This document shows, in pieces, positions 9,162 through 15,771 of a stretch of DNA of 34,158 bases (its first letter is position 1; every line of letters starts with the position of its first letter). The DNA is taken from positions 1 through 34,158 of the forward strand of contig CAINDR010000040.1 of assembly GCA_903847415.1 (NCBI GenBank), read 5' to 3'. The translations under genes were made by a program, and so were the position numbers. Source of the stretch: Candidatus Falkowiibacteriota bacterium. GTDB taxonomy: Bacteria; Patescibacteriota; Patescibacteriia; Patescibacteriales; UBA12465. The notes below the pieces were generated by a model, which was not told the DNA's origin, ran no database searches, and worked only from the letters and a program-made list of their open reading frames with translations.

Positions 9162-9190
9162 TTGACATCACTGCGCGTTTCCCATATAAT
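9162..9190 (+). promoter_or_regulatory. Perfect consensus sigma-70-type promoter of the infA-rpsI operon
   Basis: The -35 box TTGACA (9162-9167) and -10 box TATAAT (9185-9190) both match consensus exactly and are separated by the optimal 17 bp. The predicted transcription start near 9197 gives a leader of about 85 nt before infA. It is the strongest promoter visible in the window. Confidence 0.88.
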
Positions 9191-9207
9191 GTAGCTATAT
9201 TAAATTT

Positions 9208-9275
9208 AAACAAGCTAACTTGTTTTATATTTTGAAGATTTTGATAAAATCGCTTTGTTTTTATCAAATTTTTTT
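9208..9275 (+). promoter_or_regulatory. infA leader with two hairpins, the second terminator-like
   Basis: Downstream of the promoter lie a 7-bp hairpin (AAACAAG 9208-9214 / CTTGTTT 9219-9225) and a 10-bp hairpin (TTTGATAAAA 9240-9249 / TTTTATCAAA 9259-9268) followed by seven T, ending six bases before the infA ATG. The second has the shape of an intrinsic terminator or attenuator, but its stem has a single G-C pair, so it may be weak or may only mask the start region. Confidence 0.45.
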
Positions 9276-9281
9276 GTGTTA

Positions 9282-9548
9282 ATGTCAAAGGCAAAACGAA
9301 AGACTAAGGAAAAGGTAGAGACTGGTGATACTTTAAACGCCAAAGATTTTATTGAAATGCAGGGCGAAGTATTAGAATTAATGCCAGCCGCCACATTTCG
9401 CGTCGCTATCGCTGGCGGCCATGAAATTTTGGCTCATTTATCAGGTCGAATGAGAATGAATAAAATTCGTTTGCTTCCAGGCGACAAAGTGAAGCTTCAA
9501 ATTAGTCCCTATGATTTGACCAAAGGTCGAATCACTTACCGACTCTAG
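9282..9548 (+). CDS. infA: Translation initiation factor IF-1
   Basis: IF-1 is a small OB-fold protein that occupies the ribosomal A site during initiation. The core [18 protein letters not shown] ... [20 protein letters not shown] ... [12 protein letters not shown] is diagnostic. The track begins at TTG 9255, inside the T-rich leader; ATG 9282 is preferred because it gives MSKAKRK, an 88-residue protein with a basic N-terminal extension of about 17 residues over the usual 72. It is first in the alpha-type operon and is followed after 48 nt by rpmJ, the usual pairing. Confidence 0.95.
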   Translation: MSKAKRKTKEKVETGDTLNAKDFIEMQGEVLELMPAATFRVAIAGGHEILAHLSGRMRMNKIRLLPGDKVKLQISPYDLTKGRITYRL

Positions 9549-9596
9549 TCATTAAAGGTTCAGTAGAAATTATCAAGATATTAATTTAGATTTTAT

Positions 9597-9710
9597 ATGA
9601 AAGTAAGAGCGAGTGCGAAGAAAATTTGTAAAGACTGCAAGGTGGTTCGTCGCAAAGGACGAGTCCATGTTATTTGTGAAAACCCTAAGCACAAGCAAAG
9701 ACAAGGGTAA
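9597..9710 (+). CDS. rpmJ: 50S ribosomal protein L36 (zinc-binding form)
   Basis: This 37-codon gene is too short for the ORF track. The translation starts [20 protein letters not shown] and continues to [13 protein letters not shown]. It has the L36 zinc ligands C11, C14, C27 and H32. The position between infA and rpsM is the standard one. No Shine-Dalgarno sequence; the start is preceded by TTTTAT. Confidence 0.97.
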   Translation: MKVRASAKKICKDCKVVRRKGRVHVICENPKHKQRQG

Positions 9711-9735
9711 TTTTATTATTTTGTAATTATTTTGT

Positions 9736-10128
9736 ATGGCTATTAGAATCGCAGGAGTAAACATTCCTATTGAAAAACGCGCACACGTCGCCTTGACTTA
9801 TATTTACGGCGTCGGAATTACTCGCGCTCACAAAATTTTAGAAAAAGCAAAGGTAGATCCAGAAACAAAAATGAAGGATTTTTCTGAAGCAGAAGTCAAT
9901 TTGATTCGTGAAATCGTTGAAAAACAACACACTGTTGAAGGTGACTTGCGCCGTGAAGTGCAGAGCAATATTAAACGCTTGAAGGATATCGGTTGTTACC
10001 GTGGTTCACGTCATGCTAAGAATTTGCCAGCTCGCGGACAGAGAACCAAGACCAATAGCCGCACCGTTCGTGGTAATAAGCGAATGACCGCTGGATCTGG
10101 AAAAGTTAAGTCTGGCTTGAAGACTTAG
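9736..10128 (+). CDS. rpsM: 30S ribosomal protein S13
   Basis: S13 sits in the head of the small subunit and forms intersubunit bridges. The 130 residues begin [15 protein letters not shown], carry the helix-two-turn-helix region [14 protein letters not shown], and end with the basic tail containing [11 protein letters not shown]. Length is close to the usual 118-125. It follows rpmJ by 25 nt. Confidence 0.97.
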   Translation: MAIRIAGVNIPIEKRAHVALTYIYGVGITRAHKILEKAKVDPETKMKDFSEAEVNLIREIVEKQHTVEGDLRREVQSNIKRLKDIGCYRGSRHAKNLPARGQRTKTNSRTVRGNKRMTAGSGKVKSGLKT

Positions 10129-10176
10129 TCAATAAAAATCAGATTTGTTTAAATAATAAAGATTCAAATATAATTT

Positions 10177-10758
10177 ATGTCTGAAGAGAATAAGAAAATT
10201 GAAGAAGAAGCCTTAGTTCCAGTCGCTCCACTTGTTGCACCAGTTGCACCAGTTGAAGAAGATGATGATGAGGATTTAAAATTTTCCACTTTGTCTGCCG
10301 CTGACGAAGAGTTGCCTGAAGAAATCAAGCAGAAACTTGAAAAAAACAAGCAAGCTCGCGCCAAGAAAAAGCTAGTTAAGAAAAAAAAGAAAAAAGCTGG
10401 AGCAAAGGTGGTGAAAATTGGTCGCGCTTATATTAACGCAACCTATAACAACACCATGATTTCTCTGACTGACACTAATGGTGATGTAATTTCTTGGGCT
10501 AGTGCTGGAATGGCAGGGTTTAAGGGGGCCAAAAAAGCAACTCCTTATGCCGCTCAAATTATTACCAAGATCGCTTCCCAGAAAGCTCGTGAAGAATATG
10601 GTTTGGAAGAAGTTAGCGTTTTTGTTTCCGGTGTTGGTACTGGTCGTGAAGCCGCTATTCGTGCTTTGAACGCTAATGGCTTGAATGTTAGCTCAATCAA
10701 GGATGTTACTCCGGTGCCACACAATGGTTGTCGTCCAAAGAAGCCAAGACGAGTGTAA
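10177..10758 (+). CDS. rpsK: 30S ribosomal protein S11 with a long charged N-terminal extension
   Basis: S11 lies on the platform of the small subunit near the mRNA exit. The S11 core begins near residue 75 ([18 protein letters not shown]) and ends with the typical [13 protein letters not shown]. Before it is an extension of roughly 65 residues not found in E. coli S11 (129 residues total): an acidic, Pro/Ala-rich part ([19 protein letters not shown]) followed by a lysine-rich part ([13 protein letters not shown]). The start ATG 10177 is the only good one, because no internal ATG lies between it and the core. It is 48 nt after rpsM. Confidence 0.96.
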   Translation: MSEENKKIEEEALVPVAPLVAPVAPVEEDDDEDLKFSTLSAADEELPEEIKQKLEKNKQARAKKKLVKKKKKKAGAKVVKIGRAYINATYNNTMISLTDTNGDVISWASAGMAGFKGAKKATPYAAQIITKIASQKAREEYGLEEVSVFVSGVGTGREAAIRALNANGLNVSSIKDVTPVPHNGCRPKKPRRV

Positions 10759-10786
10759 TTAATTAGAAATTTTTCAAAATATTGAT

Positions 10787-11410
10787 ATGGGTAGAAATTT
10801 AGAACCAAAATGCAAACAGTGCCGCCGTCTTGGTGAAAAACTGTTTTTGAAAGGAGATCGCTGCAGCACTGCTAAATGCGGAATGGTTAAGCGTAATTTT
10901 GCTCCTGGCTTTCATGGCCCGAAGGGTCGCAAACGTTTGAGTGATTACGGTTTGCAGTTAGCTGAAAAACAGAAAGCAAAAAAATTCTATAATTTAATGG
11001 AAAAGCAATTCCGCGCTACTTTTGTGGTTGCTCAGAAAAAAACTGGTGACGCCGGTAAAAATTTCTTCCGTTTATTAGAAATGCGCCTAGACAATGTTGT
11101 TTATCGTTTAGGTTTAGCTGCTTCCCGCACTCAAGCTAGACAATTAGTAAACCATGGCCACTTCACAGTTAATGCTCGCAAAGCAAGCACTCCATCTTTT
11201 GTTGTTAAGGTTGGTGATGTCATCGCTTTAAAGAAAACTAGTGAAAAAAGCCGTTTTTTCCGCGATGGAAATCAAGCTAAAAAATCTGAATTGCCAAGTT
11301 GGTTAAATAAAGAAAAAGATAATAGCGCCAAAGTTCTTCACGAACCACATGATAACGATTTGCCTCAGAATTTCAATGTCCAAATGATCATTGAACATTA
11401 CTCAAAATAA
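10787..11410 (+). CDS. rpsD: 30S ribosomal protein S4 (zinc-binding form)
   Basis: S4 is a primary 16S rRNA binder that nucleates small-subunit assembly. The 207 residues include an N-terminal four-cysteine site (CKQC ... CSTAKC), marking the zinc form, the RLLEMRLDNVVYRLGLA segment and an S4 RNA-binding domain with ASRTQARQLVNHGHFTVN. Length matches the family. It lies 28 nt after rpsK and 47 nt before rpoA, the usual alpha-operon order. Confidence 0.97.
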   Translation: MGRNLEPKCKQCRRLGEKLFLKGDRCSTAKCGMVKRNFAPGFHGPKGRKRLSDYGLQLAEKQKAKKFYNLMEKQFRATFVVAQKKTGDAGKNFFRLLEMRLDNVVYRLGLAASRTQARQLVNHGHFTVNARKASTPSFVVKVGDVIALKKTSEKSRFFRDGNQAKKSELPSWLNKEKDNSAKVLHEPHDNDLPQNFNVQMIIEHYSK

Positions 11411-11423
11411 TTAAGTGTTTATC

Positions 11424-11445
11424 TTGACTTTAATAGTCAGGAGCA
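11424..11445 (+). promoter_or_regulatory. Small hairpin and distant Shine-Dalgarno-like site before rpoA
   Basis: TGACT and AGTCA pair around TTAAT, and AGGAG follows directly. AGGAG is the best Shine-Dalgarno-like sequence in the window, but it ends 14 nt before the rpoA ATG, farther than usual. It could tune rpoA translation separately from the ribosomal genes. Weakly supported. Confidence 0.25.
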
Positions 11446-11457
11446 ACGCATCTTATT

Positions 11458-12252
11458 ATGCAAAACATCGCTTTAGCAAAAAAAATTGAATTTAAACCAG
11501 GGAAAGATCAAAACGAAGGATCAATTATTGTTGAACCTTTGTATCCGGGCTATGGAATGACTCTTGGAAATTCTCTTCGTCGAGTTTTGTTATCTTCTCT
11601 TCCTGGCGCAGCTGTCGTTGGGGTTAAGATTAAAGGAATTAGCCATGAATTTATGGCAATGCCAAACGTGAAAGAAGATGTGTTGGAAATAATTTTAAAT
11701 TTAAAACAGTTAAGATTGAAAATTCACACCGAAGAAGAAGTAAAATTAGAAATCCACGTTAAAGGTGCCAAAAAGATTACCGCAGCAGATATCGAAAAAA
11801 ATAGTAACGTTGAAATTGCTAATCCAGATCTTTTTTTAGCAGAAACTACCGCTCCAACAGCAACTCTTGATCTCGAGATTTATGTTAACGAAGGTCGTGG
11901 TTATCGAATGGTTGAAGGAAACAAGAAAGATGGTCGAGATATCGGTTATATTGAAATTGATTCTATTTTCTCACCAGTTTTAATTGTTAGTATTGATGTT
12001 GAGAATACTCGTGTTGGTAAGATGACCAACTGGGATAAATTAGTTTTAAATTTAAAAACTGATGGCACAATCACTCCAATGGAAGCTTTTGAACAATCAG
12101 TTAATATTTTAGTTGATCAGTTCAGTGTTTTATTGCCTGGCGGAATGAATAACGATCAGGAAGTAGAATTGGAAAATATTGATGAACAAGAGACAACAGA
12201 TTTGCCTGAAGAAGAGGAGAAACCTGTTAAAAAAGCAAAAAAGATAAAATAA
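11458..12252 (+). CDS. rpoA: DNA-directed RNA polymerase alpha subunit lacking the C-terminal domain
   Basis: The alpha dimer is the assembly platform for beta and beta-prime. The N-terminal domain is complete: YGMTLGNSLRRVLLSSLPG, the GAAVVGVKI segment, then NTRVGKMTNWDKLVLNLKTDGTITP near residues 183-205. After about residue 225 there is only a charged tail (EEEEKPVKKAKKIK) before a TAA stop. The helix-hairpin-helix C-terminal domain, which contacts UP elements and activators and makes alpha 310-330 residues in most bacteria, is absent. The frame is clean. It sits between rpsD and rplQ as usual. Confidence 0.96.
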   Translation: MQNIALAKKIEFKPGKDQNEGSIIVEPLYPGYGMTLGNSLRRVLLSSLPGAAVVGVKIKGISHEFMAMPNVKEDVLEIILNLKQLRLKIHTEEEVKLEIHVKGAKKITAADIEKNSNVEIANPDLFLAETTAPTATLDLEIYVNEGRGYRMVEGNKKDGRDIGYIEIDSIFSPVLIVSIDVENTRVGKMTNWDKLVLNLKTDGTITPMEAFEQSVNILVDQFSVLLPGGMNNDQEVELENIDEQETTDLPEEEEKPVKKAKKIK

Positions 12253-12285
12253 TTTTTTAAATAACGAAATTTTCACTCCGATTAT

Positions 12286-12636
12286 ATGAGACACGGTAAT
12301 GCAAATAAAACTTTAGATCGCAAAAAAGCTCCACGCGAATTAATGCTTCGCAACATGGCTTCGAGTATTATAATTTACGAAAAAGTAAAAACCACTGAAG
12401 CTAAGGCTAAAGTTGTTCGTTCTTTGGTTGAAAAAATGATCACCGTTGCTAAGGCTGGTACTTTGGCAGCAAGAAGAGAACTAATCGCTACTTTGCCACA
12501 GGAAAATGCGGTTAAAAAATTAATTGAAGTTTTAGCTGCTCGTTATCAAGATCGTCAGGGCGGTTATACTCGAATTACCAAATTAGGTAATCGTCAAGGT
12601 GACGGTGCTGAAATGGCGATAATTGAATTGGTATAA
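12286..12636 (+). CDS. rplQ: 50S ribosomal protein L17
   Basis: L17 lies near the polypeptide exit tunnel. The 116 residues begin [20 protein letters not shown] and contain the [22 protein letters not shown] segment characteristic of L17, ending with [12 protein letters not shown]. Length is typical. It is 33 nt after rpoA and 19 nt before rplM. Confidence 0.97.
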   Translation: MRHGNANKTLDRKKAPRELMLRNMASSIIIYEKVKTTEAKAKVVRSLVEKMITVAKAGTLAARRELIATLPQENAVKKLIEVLAARYQDRQGGYTRITKLGNRQGDGAEMAIIELV

Positions 12637-12649
12637 ATCCTGTTATAAT
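12623..12649 (+). promoter_or_regulatory. Possible extended -10 promoter placing transcription start at the rplM ATG
   Basis: TGTTATAAT (12641-12649) is an exact extended -10 element (TGnTATAAT). A TTGAAT at 12623-12628 lies upstream with a short 15-bp spacer. The -10 box ends 6 nt before the rplM ATG, so transcription from it would begin at or next to that ATG and give a leaderless mRNA. It may equally be a chance AT-rich match inside an operon. Confidence 0.4.
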
Positions 12650-12655
12650 AATTAT

Positions 12656-13012
12656 ATGATCAAAGTAGAAAGAAAATTACACAAAATTGATGCTACCGAT
12701 AAAACTGTTGGCCGTTTAGCAACAAATATCGCCACTATTTTGCGTGGTAAAAACAAGCCAGAATATCAACCTCATCTTGATTTCGGTGATATTGTTGAGG
12801 TTTCAAATATCGATGGCTTGAAGTTTACTGGTAAAAAAGCAGATCAGAAAAAATATTTTAGTTATTCCGGTTATCTCGGTGGTTTAAAAACTAAAAAGAT
12901 TTCTGAAATTCTTGCAGTTAATCCTGGTGATGTTTTGCGAAGAGCAGTTCGCGAAATGCTTCCTGACACCAAAATGCGCGTCGCTATGCTTAAGCGTTTA
13001 ATCATCAAATAA
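12656..13012 (+). CDS. rplM: 50S ribosomal protein L13, short form
   Basis: L13 is an early assembly protein of the large subunit. The start is moved from the track's 12623, which lies inside rplQ, to ATG 12656, giving MIKVERKLHKIDATDKTVGR, the normal L13 beginning with VGRLAT. The product is 118 residues against about 142 in E. coli; the shortfall is at the C-terminus, which ends soon after the AVREMLPDTKM segment. It is followed by rpsI after 10 nt, the conserved L13-S9 pair. Confidence 0.95.
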   Translation: MIKVERKLHKIDATDKTVGRLATNIATILRGKNKPEYQPHLDFGDIVEVSNIDGLKFTGKKADQKKYFSYSGYLGGLKTKKISEILAVNPGDVLRRAVREMLPDTKMRVAMLKRLIIK

Positions 13013-13022
13013 TTTAGATATT

Positions 13023-13559
13023 ATGCCAGAAAAGAAAACAATTACAGAAAAAGAAGTAAAAAAAGCCCCAAAAAAATCTCCTGTTGTTGCAGAAGAAGTT
13101 GTTTTGGCGGATGAAGATTTGGAGGGTGATGAGGTCGTTTTTGAGAAGACCCCAGAAACTGCAGACTTCTCCGGTGAATACTTAAAGGCTGTTGGTCGTC
13201 GAAAGACTTCAGCTGCCCAGGTTCGTCTTTTTAAGAATGGTAAAGGAGTAATCATTGTTAATGGCAAGAAAGCTTCTCAGTATTTTCCTGGTGAAATGAT
13301 TAATATCTTAACTCAACCACTTAAAGCTTCTGGACACATTCGTGATTTAAATTTTTCCATTATTGTTCGCGGTGGTGGAGTTAGTGGTCAAGTAGAAGCA
13401 GTTCGTCATGGTATTTCTCGTGCTTTATTCGCCTTCGATGAAGCTTTAAAAGAGCAATTGAAAGCTAATGGCTGGTTAACTCGTGATCGTCGTGCTAAAG
13501 AAAGAAAAAAACCAGGTTTGAAGGGCGCCAGAAAGAGACCACAATGGTCCAAGCGTTAA
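13023..13559 (+). CDS. rpsI: 30S ribosomal protein S9 with a charged N-terminal extension
   Basis: S9 reaches the P-site tRNA with its basic C-terminal tail, seen here as RKRPQWSKR. The S9 core begins near residue 51 (YLKAVGRRKTSAAQVRLF) and includes IVRGGGVSGQVEAVRHGISRAL. About 48 N-terminal residues precede it, first Lys/Glu-rich and then acidic, absent from the 130-residue E. coli protein. It is the last gene of the operon starting at infA, and a terminator follows. Confidence 0.96.
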   Translation: MPEKKTITEKEVKKAPKKSPVVAEEVVLADEDLEGDEVVFEKTPETADFSGEYLKAVGRRKTSAAQVRLFKNGKGVIIVNGKKASQYFPGEMINILTQPLKASGHIRDLNFSIIVRGGGVSGQVEAVRHGISRALFAFDEALKEQLKANGWLTRDRRAKERKKPGLKGARKRPQWSKR

Positions 13560-13581
13560 ACCAATATATATACATTTCAAG

Positions 13582-13603
13582 AATCCTCCTTTGGGGGATT
13601 TTT
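13582..13603 (+). terminator. Rho-independent terminator after rpsI
   Basis: AATCCTCC and GGGGGATT form an 8-bp stem (one G-U) with a TTT loop, continuing into a short T run. It ends the nine-gene infA-rpsI operon. Confidence 0.82.
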
Positions 13604-13629
13604 GTTTATGGGTAGTCTAAATTTATCTA

Positions 13630-13740
13630 TTGACATTTTTATATATCTGTGATAGTAATAACTTATTGGTGCGGTTAGCAGGTGGCACCGAAAAGTCATG
13701 AAAATGACCAAGCACGATTAAAAGTGTGGGAATACGCCTG
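13630..13740 (+). promoter_or_regulatory. Promoter plus pseudoknot-like structured 5' leader
   Basis: A perfect TTGACA (13630-13635) is followed by an imperfect -10 region around 13651-13658 (GATAGT/TAGTAA). Downstream, TTGGTGC (13666-13672) pairs with GCACCGA (13685-13691), and CAGGTG inside that loop (13679-13684) can pair with CGCCTG (13735-13740), an H-type pseudoknot. Between them sit a perfect hairpin GTCAT-GAAA-ATGAC (13695-13708) and a weaker CAC/GTG hairpin (13713-13726). The layout resembles compact riboswitches, but I recognise no known class. Confidence 0.5.
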
Positions 13741-13766
13741 ATTGTTAATTAAAAAAATTATAAAAA

Positions 13767-14516
13767 ATGAAAAAGAAAAAGAAAAAGAGTAATTTGGGTT
13801 ATCTAAGTAATCCTAAGGTTTTAGTTGTAGCATTAGTGTTGGTAGCATTTGTCGTAGCAATTGCAAATGCCCCTAGTCCAGATGTGATGATGCAGTTATT
13901 AATTGGTCTGGCCAATGCTATTTTAAAAACTTTTGATCTCTTCGTTGGGATTTTGTTATCAGAAATAATCCTCGGGATTCAATTCTGGAAAATTTCTCTT
14001 GGTGTTATAGTTGTTTTAAGCACCTTCGTGACAATTTTGGGTCTTATTAAAAAACAACAAGAAACATCACGGAAGCTGGAGGCGCAACTGGCTTTAAAAA
14101 AGCGAGAAGAGGAGGAAAAGCAAGAAGTCCAAAAAGCGATTGAATCATTTGAGGTTAATACAGCGACAGAATGGGAAACCATTTTAATGGTAGTAAGTTA
14201 TTTTCGGAATGATAGTCGTAAGTATCCAGACTCGTTAATCAAAAAAATGTTAACAACGCCATTAGTTTCGATCATTAATATCTCTTCAATTAAAAAACAA
14301 ATTGTATGGGATGGTCGCCTCACTAGTGCTTTCATTATTTTGGAAATCTTGGCAAGGAAGTCTTATCTGGACCAAGACTTGCGCCTTTTGGCAAAACAAA
14401 TAATAGACCTGAAAGAGGGAATAAAACCGTATGAAAAATACGACGGCTACTCAACGCTTATTCAGCGAATCGATTTTTACTGCCCAACTATTATGACAGT
14501 AATAAAAGATCTTTAG
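13767..14516 (+). CDS. Membrane protein of unknown function with coiled coil and helical cytoplasmic domain
   Basis: I do not recognise this 249-residue protein. It begins with a lysine run (MKKKKKKSN), then has about three hydrophobic segments (roughly 17-36, 42-68 and 75-94), a charged coiled-coil-like stretch (about 96-130, rich in K, E and Q) and a helical C-terminal domain of about 115 residues with conserved-looking WETILMVVSYF and FIILEILARKSYL. The layout suggests a membrane-anchored protein with its C-terminal half in the cytoplasm. It is a single-gene unit: the structured leader precedes it and a strong terminator follows. No Shine-Dalgarno sequence; the start is in an A-rich tract. 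Confidence 0.8.
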   Translation: MKKKKKKSNLGYLSNPKVLVVALVLVAFVVAIANAPSPDVMMQLLIGLANAILKTFDLFVGILLSEIILGIQFWKISLGVIVVLSTFVTILGLIKKQQETSRKLEAQLALKKREEEEKQEVQKAIESFEVNTATEWETILMVVSYFRNDSRKYPDSLIKKMLTTPLVSIINISSIKKQIVWDGRLTSAFIILEILARKSYLDQDLRLLAKQIIDLKEGIKPYEKYDGYSTLIQRIDFYCPTIMTVIKDL

Positions 14517-14524
14517 TAAATAAC

Positions 14525-14553
14525 AAACCTCGGACAAAAGTTCGAGGTTTTTT
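14525..14553 (+). terminator. Strong rho-independent terminator after the membrane protein gene
   Basis: AAACCTCGGAC and GTTCGAGGTTT form an 11-bp stem (one G-U) with an AAAA loop, followed by more T. It isolates the membrane protein gene from prfB. Confidence 0.9.
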
Positions 14554-14566
14554 AATAAGACCTTTT

Positions 14567-14595
14567 TTGTTTATTGCCATTTTTTGAGTTATACT
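14567..14595 (+). promoter_or_regulatory. Probable promoter of prfB-comEC
   Basis: TTGTTT (14567-14572) and TATACT (14590-14595) are spaced by 17 bp, 33 nt before the prfB start and directly after the preceding terminator. An alternative pair, TTGCCA and TATATT with a 15-bp spacer, overlaps it. Confidence 0.6.
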
Positions 14596-14628
14596 ATATT
14601 TTATAAGTACTATTAATTATCTAAGAAA

Positions 14629-15720
14629 ATGGCAAATTTATCTCATCTTATTGAATTAGGGGGCAAATTTGAAGAACTAAAAGAGCTTCTTGCTTACAAT
14701 AAAAAAAGAAGTCGTCTTTTAGAATTAAAATTATTAATGAGTGAGCCTGATTTTTGGCAAAATCAGTTAGTTGCCACAAATGTTAGTAGGGAAGCGGAGC
14801 GTTTACAAGTTGAGCTTCAATCGCTTGATGATATTGAAAAAGAATTGATCAGCACCGATGAAATGATGAGTATGTCTATTTCCGAAAACGATCAAACTCT
14901 CGATGAGGAGTTAGTGACTAAAGTTGCTGAGCTGGAGAAGGAACTTGCTGAATTAGAATTTTATTCTTTATTAAGTGATGATCACGATGATTTGCCGGCT
15001 ATCTTATCTATTCACGCTGGTGTTGGTGGCGTTGATGCCCAAGATTGGGCAATGATGTTAGAGCGAATGTATTTGCGTTTTGCGGAAAGAAAGGGTTTTA
15101 AGGTGGAAATTATTGATCGTTTGTTAGCTAATGAAGCGGGGATTAAAAGTGTTTCCTTGAGAATGTCTGGGTCATATGCTTTTGGTTATTTGAAGAGTGA
15201 AAATGGCGTTCATCGCTTGGCACGTATTTCTCCTTTTGATGGAGAAAGTTTGCGTCAAACCTCCTTTGCTTTAGTGGAGGTTATTCCGGAGTTGCCCGAA
15301 AATGATGAAGTGATAATTAAAGATGAAGATTTGCGAGTGGATTTATTTCGTTCTAGCGGACCGGGTGGTCAAAATGTGAACAAGACGGAGTCAGCAATTC
15401 GCTTAACCCATCTTCCCACTGGGATTGTAGTTGCTTGCCAAAGTGAGAGATCACAGCATCAGAATCGTGAAAATGCTTTGAAAATTTTGAAAGGAAAAAT
15501 ATTTCAACTCGAGCAAGAAAAAAGGGAAGCGGCTGAAAAACAACTGAAGGGAGGAGTAGTTAAGGCGGAATGGGGTCGTCAAATTCGTTCCTATATCCTG
15601 TATGGAGCACGTTTAGTCAAGGATCATCGCACAAACCATGAAACTACCGAAGTCGATCGAGTTTTGGATGGGGACTTACTTGCTTTTATGGAAGCCTATT
15701 TAAAGTGGCGAAAGATCTAG
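14629..15720 (+). CDS. prfB: Peptide chain release factor 2 (no programmed frameshift)
   Basis: RF2 recognises UAA and UGA stop codons and triggers peptide release. The 363 residues contain the codon-recognition tripeptide SPF (201-203), which distinguishes RF2 from RF1, and the catalytic GGQ (246-248) in SSGPGGQNVNKTES. The reading frame is continuous from ATG 14629, so the in-frame TGA and +1 frameshift that autoregulate prfB in many bacteria are absent. Its presence argues that UGA is a stop here and not recoded as in Gracilibacteria/SR1. comEC follows within 51 nt. Confidence 0.96.
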   Translation: MANLSHLIELGGKFEELKELLAYNKKRSRLLELKLLMSEPDFWQNQLVATNVSREAERLQVELQSLDDIEKELISTDEMMSMSISENDQTLDEELVTKVAELEKELAELEFYSLLSDDHDDLPAILSIHAGVGGVDAQDWAMMLERMYLRFAERKGFKVEIIDRLLANEAGIKSVSLRMSGSYAFGYLKSENGVHRLARISPFDGESLRQTSFALVEVIPELPENDEVIIKDEDLRVDLFRSSGPGGQNVNKTESAIRLTHLPTGIVVACQSERSQHQNRENALKILKGKIFQLEQEKREAAEKQLKGGVVKAEWGRQIRSYILYGARLVKDHRTNHETTEVDRVLDGDLLAFMEAYLKWRKI

Positions 15721-15771
15721 TTGATAATTGCTAAATCATTTTTTTATCCTCTATCCTATAAAATTACCCGA

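Noticed and set aside
9255-9281. TTG start of infA in the track
   Set aside because: The added residues come from the T-run of the leader hairpin; ATG 9282 gives a normal IF-1 beginning.
13660-13745. Fluoride riboswitch, or HDV-like or hammerhead ribozyme, before the membrane protein gene
   Set aside because: The topology is similar to the fluoride class but its conserved bases are missing, and the ribozyme cores (CUGAUGA...GAAA, or the nested double pseudoknot) cannot be built.
14629-14720. Programmed frameshift in prfB
   Set aside because: The frame is open from ATG to stop with no in-frame TGA, so none is needed.
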